The position numbers and the translations under genes are program-made. The notes beneath the pieces were generated by a model. That model searched no databases and was not told the origin of the DNA. It was given only the letters and a program-made list of their open reading frames with translations. From Bathymodiolus brooksi (lineage: Eukaryota; Mollusca; Bivalvia; Mytilida; Modiolidae), in the NCBI GenBank assembly GCA_963680875.1, contig OY804588.1, positions 78,826,829 to 78,890,828 of the forward strand: a DNA stretch of 64,000 nt, written 5' to 3'. Position 1 is the stretch's first letter. Every line of letters starts with the position of its first letter. Of the stretch, positions 1 to 10,160 are shown one piece after another.

Positions 1-1780
1 TTCTAGGATACGAACATACATCGTGTAGCTACTAGAAGACATAATTAACTACTGGATTGACGTAAGTAGCTACTAATAGACGTACATAACTACTAGAAGA
101 CGTAACTAACTACTAATAGACGTACATAACTACTAGAAGACGTAACTAACTACTAGAAGACGTACATAACTACTAGAAGACATAATTAACTACTGGATGA
201 CGTAAATAGCTACTAATAGACGTACATAACTACTAGAAGACGTAACTAACTACTAGAAGACGTACATAACTACTAGAAGACGTACATAACTACTAGAAGA
301 CGTTCATAACTACTAGAAGACGTACATAACTACTACAAGACGTTCATAACTACTAGAAGACGTACATAATTACTAGAAGACGTTCATAACTACTAGAAGA
401 CGTACATAGCTACTAGAAGACGTACATAACTACTAGAAGACGTTCAAAACTACTAGAAGACGTACATAACTACTACAAGACGTTCATAACTACTAGAAGA
501 CGTACATAACTACTAGAAGACGTTCATAACTACTAGAAAATATGCATAACTACAAGAAAAGTAAATAACTAATAGAAGACGTACCTAGCTACTAGAATAT
601 GTAAATAACTACTAGAAGACGTAAATAACTACTAGAAGATGTAAATAAATACTATAAGACGTAAATAACTACTAGAGGACATACATAGGTGCAAGAAGAC
701 GTACATAACTACTAGAGAACGTAAGTAACTACTAGAAGATATAAATAACTACTAGAAGACGTACATAACTACTATAACACGTGAATAACACTAGAAGACG
801 TACATAACTACTAGAAGAGTACATAACTACTAGAAGACGTAAATAACTAATAGAAGACGTACATAACTACTAGAAGACGTAATTAACTACTAGAAGACGT
901 AAATAACTACTAGAAGACGTAAATAACTACTAAAAGACGTACATAACTACTAGAAGACGTAACTAACTACTAAAAGACGTAAATAACTACTAGAAGACGT
1001 GCATAACTACTAGAAGACGTGAATAACCACCAGAAGACGTACATAACTACAAGAAAACGTTCATAACTACTAGGAAGACATACACAACTACAAGAAGATG
1101 TAAATAACTACTAGAAGACGTACATAACTACCAGAAGATGTAAATAAATACTATAAGACGTAAATAACTACTAGAGGACGTAAATAAATACTAAAAGACG
1201 TACATAACTACTAGAAGACATACATATCTACAAGAAGACGTAAATAACTACTAGAGGACGTAAATAACTACTAGAAGATATAAATAACTACTAGAAGACA
1301 TGCATAACTACTAGAAGACGTGAATAACTACTAGAAGACGTAATCAACTACTAGAAGAGTACATAACTACTAGAAGACGTAAATAACTAGTAGAAGACGT
1401 ACATAACTACTAGCTGATGTAAATAGCTACTAGCTGACGTACATAGCAACTAGCTGACGTAAATAGCTACTAAAAGACATAAATATCTACCATAAGACGT
1501 AAATAACTACTAGAAAACGTAAATAACTACTAGAAGACATAAATAACTACTAGAAGACGTGAATAACCACTAGAAGACGTAAATAACTACTAGAAGATGC
1601 AAATAACTACTAGAAGACGTGAATAATTACTAGAAGATGTAAATAACTACTAGAAGATGTAAATAAATACTAGAAGACGTAAATAGCTACTAGAAGATAT
1701 AAATAAATACTAGAAGACGTAAATAACTACTAGATGGTGTAATTAACTACTAGAGGACGTCATTAACTACTAGAAGATAT
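1..1780. repeat. 20-bp tandem satellite
   Basis: About 89 head-to-tail units of 20 bp, consensus cgtacataactactagaaga, entering from the left window edge and ending near 1780. Between about 300 and 540 the variants cgtacataac and cgttcataac alternate, giving a 40-bp higher-order unit. Beyond 560 units diverge (cgtaaataac dominates) and 1-bp indels appear. No coding or RNA signal is seen. The true left end lies outside the window. Confidence 0.97.
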
Positions 1781-1792
1781 ATTTATAATTTT

Positions 1793-1820
1793 TGTATATA
1801 TATATATATATATATATATA
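1793..1820. repeat. (TA)n microsatellite at PLE border
   Basis: A run of TA dinucleotides that directly abuts the left end of the inverted Penelope-like arm. A second (TA)n lies about 85 bp beyond the right end, at 6774-6796, so AT-rich simple sequence borders or nearly borders both sides. Confidence 0.9.
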
Positions 1821-3394
1821 AACGTCTAAAATGGTTTGTAAAACAACACCAAGTACACAAAACAAAGTGATAAAGAATTAAACACTTCGTAGAATGACAA
1901 AATTTTCGTCCCACCGAGGGACTTTATCAATGTCTAATTAAATAAAATCTCGAAACAATATGGCGACTTTTCAAATTTCAAAAAAGTTTTTGACGGTCCA
2001 TGTACGGCACAAAAGAACCAGAAGATGCACATATGAAACTACATGCATAAAAGAATGGAAATCCTACATATAAATTAATAAAAGTACAATAACAATAATA
2101 TAAATATACAATAGGGCTACACATTTAAATAAATGTTAAATTAGAAATAAAAATAAATATAAAAATGAGACATTATTGGTAAATGTATCAAATAGCACTG
2201 TCAAAATATTGTTGAAAATGGTATGATACCCAAACTCATTCAAAAAAACGGCCCGCCACAGTGTGGAATATATACTTTGGGCCAATAGAGCAAACTGTAT
2301 GTCCTAATACGACTGGAGGAGATCAACACGAATAGGAGTCAAGAGAGGATATTACTTTTTCTCATTGATTCCATTCGGTGATAAGGTCTTAAGTTTTCTA
2401 ATCCAGAAGCTTTCCCTTTCCTGTCTGCTTTTATCATCCCACTTGGGGTTATGGTCAATTATGGTGACCTTCAGTTTGCCGAAAGAATCATGGTGGCCCG
2501 TCGATCTGAGATGTCTGCTGAGTGGAAGGTCAGGTTTGCAATTTGCATCGCTTCTGTGGCCATTCAAGCGTTTACTAAGTTGTTGTTTAGTTTCTCCGAT
2601 GTATTGAAGACTACAAATTGCACATTCCAGGAGGTAGATAATATTTTCTGTCTTGCAGTTGGCATTGCAGTATATGATGATTTTTTTCTCCTGTATGTGT
2701 GCTGCTGAATTTTTGTGTGCATTGGATGTTTTTGCACGTCATACATCGTCTCGAATCACATTTTTGACACTGACCATTGTAGGCAGATCGAGGGGAGATG
2801 TCAGCTCTCACCAAGATGTCTTTCAAACTTTTGGGTTTCCTGAAGGCCAAGACGGGTGGTTCTTTGAAGATTTTACACAGTTCTGGGTGTTTTTGTATGG
2901 TTGTCCAGTGCTCACGAACGATGCTGGATAAATTACTGAGCGCAGGATGGTATGTAATGACAAATGGCACTCTGTTGTTCGCGTTCTTTTCTTTATATTG
3001 GATGAGGTCTTTTCTGTCAATACCACTTGCTTTGTTAAAACAATGGTTAATGCTCGCATTGTTGTAACCCCTCTTTTTTAGATGACATTTCAGTTCCCCA
3101 AGCCGTTTTTTGGTGGTTTGTTCGTTGGAGCAGATGCGTTTGATTCGGAGAGCTTGGCTGTACGGAATACTTTTGGTGCAATGTTTAGGATGACAACTCT
3201 GTGGGGACAGGTACTGATGTTTATCTGTCGGTTTGTTGTATATGTCAGTTGACATAATACCATTTTCACAGGTGGTGTAAGTATCCAGAAAGGAGATGTT
3301 ATTTATAGATGTGTCATGGGTGAATTTTATAGTGGGGTGAACATTGTTGGCGTGGTCAAAGAAACGATTGAGGTTTTCTTCCGACTCGGTCCCA
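1821..3394 (-). pseudogene. 5'-truncated inverted PLE copy: RT C-terminus, Cys-rich linker, GIY-YIG endonuclease
   Basis: Read on the minus strand, coding sequence enters at 3394 just after the RT active-site region (first recognisable residues TESEENLNRFFDH) and continues through the RT thumb and the Cys-rich stretch CQKCDSRRCMTC. It then loses frame near 2690: an A-run has one extra base relative to the sister copy, so translation switches out of the endonuclease frame and terminates near 2611. The endonuclease frame itself is otherwise open to the TAA at 2352-2354. The lesion differs from that of the sister copy, which has a stop codon. The copy lacks both RT catalytic motifs and cannot be autonomous. 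3' UTR sequence occupies 1821-2351. Confidence 0.88.
1889..1938 (-). ncRNA. Hammerhead-like motif in inverted PLE arm
   Basis: Mirror copy of the motif at 6571-6617, with the same GTCCC/GGGAC stem and GAAA. It carries one change in the stem I side just after GTC (A for G). Same caveat about the degenerate first core element. Confidence 0.48.
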
Positions 3395-3423
3395 ATCCGA
3401 CCGATCTTACAGCTCTGCACATC

Positions 3424-6156
3424 ATGAGCTATGAATTTTATTTTAAAAAACTTAGAAAATTAACTCTTAAACAAATTAGTACAGAACATCACGTATCTAA
3501 TTTGCGGGCATATATTGCCAATAATATTATACCAAAAGGGCTACATATCAAGTTAACACCACAAAGCACTGGTTGGAAATCAAATAGATTTTTGGAACGA
3601 TGGGACTCTATACTCTTTGACTGTTCCACCCGTCTCCTTATTCTATTGTACCAGAACACTCTACACAATCTCGAGGTTCTGGATAAAACTATTACGAACA
3701 TCAAAACTGACCTAAACAAATCTTTGACGTTCTCGGATACCAACAATATTAACGAACGTCTGCAAGATATCCACAATATTCAAAGCCTAAAGTTGCGAGA
3801 GAAACAACGTAAGAAATTCTTTAGGGATGGTATCAACCCGAACAAAAATATACCATCAGAATTATCTGTCACTTCGGGGGAAACGACAAGGCGGAAGCGA
3901 AGATTTTCAAGACACAAAGAAATTAATAGAGACCAAAATGACACAGTCGTCAATTTGTCATCAAAAGATCTAAAACCTGCTGAAATTCGTATACTCTCTA
4001 AGGGACTTAATTTCTGCCCCACCCCCAACAAAATAAACGAGGAGCAACTATCAGCTGATCTCGACAAATTTGCTAGATCTCTTCGTATTAAAGAATATTT
4101 CTCAGCCAAAGAGAGAGACTGTCCTGTAGATGGGTCGTCCTATTCGGAAGATGATAATGAGATCCCCCTTCCTAGGTTTAAGAAAAAAAGTTCATGGATT
4201 CCAAAACCCAGCAAAAATACAACTTTAGAATCCTTTATTGATTTAGTCAAAAATGATGTCCAGACAGCAACCAGCACGAACATACCAACCCATAACAACC
4301 TCACTCCAGCAGAAAAAGGTGCGCTACAAGAATTAAAGGAAAGGGATGACATTGTCATAAAGTCAGCAGACAAGGGTAGCGCAATTGTTGTTATGGACAA
4401 AGTAGATTATTTAGAGGAGGCAAACAGACAACTGATGGATGAAAGATTTTACAAAAAACTGGACTCTGACCACACGGAAGAATTCAGCACTAAAATAACA
4501 CAGGAGCTAAAAATTATGAAAGAAAATAGTCATATCGACAAGTACACTTTCGATTATTTGAAACCAGACAAACCCAAAGTCGGACGCTTCTACCTATTAC
4601 CTAAAATTCATAAAGTCAACAACCCCGGGAGACCCATTGTTTCAGCAAATGGGCACCCCACTGAAAAAATATCCGAATTCGTCGATTTCCACCTTCGACC
4701 TCATGTAGAAGCGTTACCTTCACATTTGAAAGACAACACTGATTATCTTCAAAAAATGGAATCCATGAACCCCCTTCCTTCGGGGACCATTCTTGTTTCG
4801 ATGGACGTTACGTCATTATACACTAGCATCCCACATAATGACGGCATCGAAGCATGTCGAGAGGCCTGGGACCAAAGAGCCGTGACAGAACCACCAACGG
4901 AATGTCTTGTCCAGTTGCTCACATTGGTACTGAAGCATAACAATTTTACATTTAATGGAGAGCATTTTTTACAAATCAACGGAACAGCTATGGGAACAAA
5001 GATGGCACCTTCATACGCCAACATCTTCATGGGGAAACTTGAAAAACTTATCATACAATCTGCACCTCACAAGCCACTTTCCTGGTTTCGTTTCATAGAC
5101 GACGTTGACATGAAGTGGACCGAGTCGGAAGAAAACCTCAATCGTTTCTTTGACCATGCCAACAATGTTCACCCCACTATAAAATTCACCCATGACACAT
5201 CTATAAATAACATCTCCTTTCTGGATACTTACACCACCTGTGAAAATGGTATTATGTCAACTGACATATACAACAAACCGACAGATAAACATCAGTACCT
5301 GTCCCCACAGAGTTGTCATCCTAATCATTGCACCAAAAGTATTCCGTACAGCCAAGCTCTCCGAATCAAACGCATCTGCTCCAACGAACAAACCACCAAA
5401 AAACGGCTTGGGGAACTGAAATGTCATCTAAAAAAGAGGGGTTACAACAATGCGAGCATTAACCATTGTTTTAACAAAGCAAGTGGTATTGACAGAAAAG
5501 ACCTCATCCAATATAAAGAAAAGAACGCGAACAACAGAGTGCCATTTGTCATTACATACCATCCTGCGCTCAGTAATTTATCCAGCATCGTTCGTGAGCA
5601 CTGGACAACCATACAAAAACACCCAGAACTGTGTAAAATCTTCAAAGAACCACCCATCTTGGCCTTCAGGAAACCCAAAAGTTTGAAAGACATCTTGGTG
5701 AGAGCTGACATCTCCCCTCGATCTGCCTACAATGGTCAGTGTCAAAAATGTGATTCGAGACGATGTATGACGTGCAAAAACATCCAATGCACACAAAAAT
5801 TCAGCAGCACACATACATGAGAAAAATTCATCATATACTGCAATGCCAACTGCAAGACAGAAAATATTATCTACCTCCTGGAATGTGCAATTTGTAGTCT
5901 TCAATACATCGGAGAAACTAAACAACAACTTAGTAAACGCTTGAATGGCCACAGAAGCGATGCAAATTGCAAACCTGACCTTCCACTCAGCAGACATCTC
6001 AGATCGACGGGCCACCATGATTCTTTCGGCAAACTGAAGGTCACCATAATTGACCATAACCCCAAGTGGGATGATAAAAGCAGACAGGAAAGGGAAAGCT
6101 TCTGGATTAGAAAACTTAAGACCTTATCACCGAATGGAATCAATGAGAAAAAGTAA
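3424..6156 (+). pseudogene. Penelope-like RT + GIY-YIG endonuclease polyprotein, one in-frame stop
   Basis: A 910-codon frame from the ATG at 3424. An upstream ATG at 3316 lies in the inverted arm and is not native. The N-terminal third is basic and includes a PLE-like KGLNFCPTP segment. RT motifs follow: SADKGSAIVV, FYLLPKIHK, SMDVTSLYTSIP with Asp at residue 461, AMGTKMAPSYAN, and FRFIDDVD with Asp 559 and 560. After these come the RT thumb, the Cys-rich CQKCDSRRCMTCKNIQC region and, from about residue 815, a GIY-YIG-type nuclease (IYLLEC...LQYIGET, then NGHRS). A TGA at 5818-5820 cuts the protein between RT and endonuclease; the sister copy has a Gly codon (GGA) there, so this is a single-base nonsense change. 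In the family, RT copies the RNA at a nick made by the GIY-YIG domain. Otherwise intact. Confidence 0.92.
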
Positions 6157-6570
6157 TATCCTCTCTTGACTCCTATTCGTGTTGATCTCCTCCAGTCGTA
6201 TTAGGACATACAGTTTGCTCTATTGGCCCAAAGTATATATTCCACACTGTGGCGGGCCGTTTTTTTGAATGAGTTTGGGTATCATACCGTTTTCAACAAT
6301 ATTTTGACAGTGCTATTTGATACATTTACCAATAATGTCTCATTTTTATATTTATTTTTATTTCTAATTTAACATTTATTTAAATGTGTAGCCCTATTGT
6401 ATATTTATATTATTGTTATTGTACTTTTATTAATTTATATGTAGGATTTCCATTCTTTTATGCATGTAGTTTCATATGTGCATCTTCTGGTTCTTTTGTG
6501 CCGTACATGGACCGACAAAAACTTTTTTGAAATTTGAAAAGTCGCCATATTGTTTCGAGATTTTATTTAA

Positions 6571-6617
6571 TTAGACATTGATAAAGTCCCTCGGTGGGAC
6601 GAAAATTTTGTCGTTCT
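6571..6617 (+). ncRNA. Hammerhead-like motif in PLE right arm
   Basis: In the 3' UTR: TTGATAA, then a perfect 5-bp stem GTCCC/GGGAC with a TCGGT loop, then GAAA, ATTTT and GTC. TAGA upstream pairs with TCTA downstream as a short stem I. The order (CUGAUGA-like, stem II, GAAA, GUC) is that of a hammerhead ribozyme, and hammerheads are known in Penelope-like elements. The first core element departs from CUGAUGA at two positions, so activity is doubtful. Confidence 0.5.
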
Positions 6618-6793
6618 ACGAAGTGTTTAATTCTTTATCACTTTGTTTTGTGTACTTGGTGTTGTTTTACAAACAATTTTAGGCGTTTATAATTGTTTTA
6701 CTTGTATAGTATCGTTATACCGTAACGATCCAACACCCCGTAAGATTGATCGTTGACTGGTTTTTCAGACGTTGTATATATATATATATATAT

Positions 6794-6957
6794 ATACGTC
6801 TGCAAATTAAACCAAACAGTGTTAGAATTAGATTTTAGAGCTGTCAAATTGTTGTTCTTCCCTCGACGGGATTTGAACCCACACCATTGATACACTGCAG
6901 CACCATTCGCTTAGCCTTACGTCCAGCGCCCTAGACCACTCGACCACATCCACTCCC
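6794..6957 (-). mobile_element. tRNA-derived SINE
   Basis: On the minus strand from about 6957 there is a tRNA-like head with an A-box-like TGGTCGAGTGGTCTAG and a B-box-like GGTTCAAATCC (about 6868-6882). A body of about 65 bp follows, ending in a (TA)n run. The presumed acceptor arms do not pair, so this is a SINE head rather than a functional tRNA gene. A truncated sibling lies at 7258-7347. Confidence 0.65.
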
Positions 6958-7257
6958 TACAAAAGGAGCTTCAATAATCGTAGTGTTACCTTTTCTCGTA
7001 AGGCAAATCTAGGGATAGACGTAAGACATGTGTATAAGCGTGTGTAGATGGTACATATATACTTAATATTATAATTTGACAGCAATCTAACTCAGCAATT
7101 TTTAATATATTGCATAGGATAATGAAGAATTCATTATACCGTCACAGGAAATAAAGTATATTATACAAACGTCTAGAAGCAAGTGACAACCATACAATAT
7201 ATCTGTCCCACTGGATCTCAAAGTTACTAAGGATACTAGGTTAATACTAAATATTAT

Positions 7258-7430
7258 ATACGTCTGAAAATTAAACCAAACAGTGTTAGAATTAGATTTT
7301 AGAGCTGTCAAATTTTTGTTCTTCCCTCGACGGGATTTGAACCCACGATATATATATATATATATATATCAATGGTGTGGGTTCAAATATATATATATAT
7401 ATATATATATGTTTATATATATATTGATGT
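7258..7430 (-). mobile_element. Truncated SINE copy with inverted B-box fragment and (TA)n
   Basis: 7258-7347 repeats the body and B box of the SINE at 6794-6957. It is cut within the tRNA-like part by (TA)n at 7350-7369. About 20 bp of the B-box region (aatggtgtgggttcaaat) then appears in the opposite orientation, followed by a second (TA)n. This looks like a small inversion between TA microsatellites. Confidence 0.6.
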
Positions 7431-8407
7431 TTATGCATTTCAAATTATTTTTGTCTAGATTTTCCTTTTCATTGATATTTTATTAATTTTCAAAATTAAG
7501 TTTTATATTTTAGATAATAGTAAGACAATACTGATGTTTGGCTGATGGTGATGATGGTGATGTATTGTAAAAATAAACTTTATTGTGATGATAATTATAT
7601 GATATATATGTACATGTATATATACATGTATATATATATACGGTAATAAATGGTAACTGCGACGTCCAACATCTACATCTACATCTAACAAAATGTACTA
7701 CGTATGGTTGAATTTTTTAAAACAATTTACACAAAAAGGTATAACAAAAGAAGATTTTGTTTATTAATTTATACATTGAGAATTATTTTATTCAGAAAAT
7801 TACACAAGTTAAATACATACATTCTTTATGTTCGTTTTAACTTTGTGAATTAGAACATAATTATATAAATACAAAGACAGCAATTCTGATTGCATACAGC
7901 TATAATTAGACAAACGTTTTGGAATGCAAATTGTTAAAGTGCAATAAAATTCGGCCATTTAATGAAAAAAATCATATCAAATCAAACTTAACAAAATTTG
8001 CAAATTTATCAAAGTTATCAATAAATCTGTATGCGCCCCGGACTAAATCATGTTGTACGATGTTGTATTTATTAGACGACCTATGATTGGATAAAATCAT
8101 TCCTAAAAATAACGATAGATACAGAGCCATATATGGAAATCTGGTGATTAAGATTAATAGTCTTTACTGGCGAGTGGAAAATTCCACTCCTAAAAATATA
8201 GATGCAGACGATAGATAACTGCACAGTTACGAAGCGATGCAGACGGAAAATTACAGAAGGTCAGTGGGCGGTGCTTAATTTTGTCTAGTGACCATTACGT
8301 CTTTAGCCTTAGAACTTCCAAGAAAGTCCGTAAAACATAGTTCGTGGAAAAAAACTTAGTTACTGTTTCAAGTTATAGATCAGCAACATCGTACAAAAAC
8401 GTTCTAA
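7431..8407. other. Gene-free AT-rich stretch
   Basis: Contains a CAC/CAT-type trinucleotide-rich patch near 7535-7565 (tgatggtga units) and TA-rich runs at 7595-7645. About 7855-7915 resembles 15880-15925 (tacagttataattagaca), a short dispersed repeat. No supported gene. Confidence 0.5.
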
Positions 8408-8528
8408 GATCCCGTGACCGACTATGATTATTTAGACGGTAAGTAAATAGTTGAATGTTTCGCGCTTAAGCGCTCACCCTTCAACAATTTACTGACCGTC
8501 TAAATAATCATAGTTGGTCACTAGGGAG
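8408..8528. repeat. Foldback palindrome (about 120 bp)
   Basis: Arms 8414-8455 and 8480-8521 are near-perfect reverse complements (gtgaccgactatgattattt ... against ...aataatcatagttggtcac). The centre includes gcgcttaagcgc. It is one of several MITE-like hairpins of similar size in the window. Confidence 0.85.
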
Positions 8529-8756
8529 CTTAGAACTTATAATATCATTTAATTTCTACAGACATTTATTATCCCAATTAACATTACTAATATATACAAA
8601 TAATGTATATGCTATTGATATTTTTATCATATACTAAATAATGTTTCTTATTTGTCCTTTCTTTCTTCTTGCTGTTTTCATTGTGTATGATTTTCATTAT
8701 TTATTATTTATGTATCTCTATACCTTTGTAACTGCATGGTTTATGAGTATAAAGAT

Positions 8757-9045
8757 ATACATAACAATTGAACGATCTTATGTCAACATTCCTTCCACGA
8801 ATTAATAACATTTATTTTTAGTGGGGGAAAAAACGGAACAGGATGTTATTGTTTGTTTTGTGAGGATAAACTGCGTGTCACGCAAACATTGACGTAAATG
8901 ATAATAAAAAATTTGTTTTGGTTTTAACATAACAATATATTTCAAATTTGTTTTTGTATCATTTCTTTTGTTGACTAGTATTATATAACAATTGAACATT
9001 CTTGTCAACATTCCTTCCACGAAATAATAACATTTTTATTAAACA
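8757..9045. repeat. Two copies of a short dispersed repeat
   Basis: The motif ataacaattgaac...tcaacattccttccacga...taataacat occurs at 8757-8820 and again at 8985-9035; a third copy is at 15928-15990. About 60 bp each. Function unknown. Confidence 0.7.
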
Positions 9046-9942
9046 ACCTTATTCAGAAAAAAACTGCTGAGATCTGCTAATCTGGGTCACGGGTCACTGT
9101 AATCGGGCGGCTCTATCGAGAAACAGATACGGTGTTGAAAAAACTGTTGATACTCATAAAATATTGATACATGCTATGAAATTGTATGTTTGTCTTCAAG
9201 AAATATGATAGACAAAACCATGTGTGAAGTTTTATGACGAAATATCTCCGATTTCTATGTAAATTTACGAGTTGAAGTGGGGAAATTTTAAGTTAGATTT
9301 CTAATAATCTTCTACTCTGAAATCACAGGTATATTTACTTTAACGATGTATTTTTATCTTGGACAAGAATAATGAGCGTTCTGATTGGATGACCGATTTA
9401 AAACACACTGACTCTGCATGGTAAAGTGATGCATGTAAAAGAAATCTGTTATATTTATTCATTTGTTTGATTCTGGAATATTGTTGATCATTGATTTAAA
9501 TAAGAAAAAAGGAAAAAAGGGGGGGGGGTGAATTTTATTTGTGAATTTTACAGTTTAAATAAATGTTATGTTTCGACAGTTTAAAGAGAAAAATAAAAAA
9601 TTGTTGTGACTAAAGCTTAAATCAGCGTTAAAAATTGAACAAATATCAGTGGTTTTGTAAATGAAATTTATTTTAAATAGAAAATCTGAATTTATTATTT
9701 ATTAATCTATTATTAATGATACAATTTTATATCCCTTGGGAGGGGGAGGGGGGCTATGATGAAAATTTGAAATAAAAACACAGGACCGGATTTTAAGCAA
9801 AACAGGATTAGTTTTTTATTAAAAAAAATCCAGGACCGTGTGTCCAGGATTTTTTTTTTTAAAGTTAATAATATGAAATATTGACATCCACACTTGCCTT
9901 TTGGACAGCACATTTCTGTGTCCACACTTGTTATTTAGTAAA
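9046..9942. other. Gene-free stretch
   Basis: AT-rich sequence with poly-A, poly-T and poly-G runs, including g8 near 9521 and a G-rich patch at 9735-9755. No feature supported. Confidence 0.4.
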
Positions 9943-10160
9943 AAAAACTCGGTCGATGTTAGTAGCATTAAACTAAAATGTTATTATATAGAAGTTTACA
10001 ATATATAATTCGATGCATGAGATAGATTTAAACAGAAATCATTCTTAAATGTGGAAAAAATATAAAACCCTAACTTTATATGAAATTTATCCAGTAACAC
10101 GATAATCGAGTTATTAATATACTTGATGTGAGAGTCCAATCTATTCATTTAAGTTTCTAT
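9943..10160. repeat. Dispersed repeat, copy A
   Basis: Shares blocks with 16003-16265: actcggt(c/t)ga, then taaactaaaatgttatta, agaagtttacaat and, near the end, acacgat...ttatt with gtgagagtccaat. About 220 bp. No coding signal. Confidence 0.65.

Larger units (their letters stand above)
1821..6690 (+). mobile_element. Head-to-head Penelope-like element (full copy plus inverted 5'-truncated copy)
   Basis: The sequences 1821-3394 and about 5118-6690 are reverse complements of each other with only about ten differences noticed, so they are long inverted arms of roughly 1.57 kb around a 1.72-kb unique middle. The right arm and middle form one full-length element on the plus strand; the left arm is a 5'-truncated second copy in inverted orientation, fused at 3394/3395. 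Partial copies attached to a full copy, tandem or inverted, are a known hallmark of Penelope-like elements. The arms include the RT C-terminus, a Cys-rich linker, a GIY-YIG endonuclease and a 3' UTR of about 530 bp. Near-identity of the arms suggests recent insertion. No target-site duplication was identified. Confidence 0.9.

Noticed and set aside
1..1780. CRISPR-like array
   Set aside because: Units are contiguous 20-bp tandem repeats without unique spacers, and the genome is eukaryotic. The same reasoning applies to 61628-63090 and 43322-43945.
2352..2567. Independent small gene encoding NGHRSDANCK...
   Set aside because: It is the GIY-YIG endonuclease end of the frameshifted inverted PLE copy.
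3316..3423. Upstream ATG extending the Penelope-like frame by 36 codons
   Set aside because: The extension is antisense sequence of the inverted arm up to about 3394; the native element begins after the junction and its first ATG is 3424.
6862..6957. Functional tRNA gene on the minus strand
   Set aside because: A and B boxes are present but the acceptor arms do not pair and the sequence continues as a SINE body repeated at 7258.
7503..7691. His-rich peptide
   Set aside because: Arises from a tgatggtgatga low-complexity patch; no other support.
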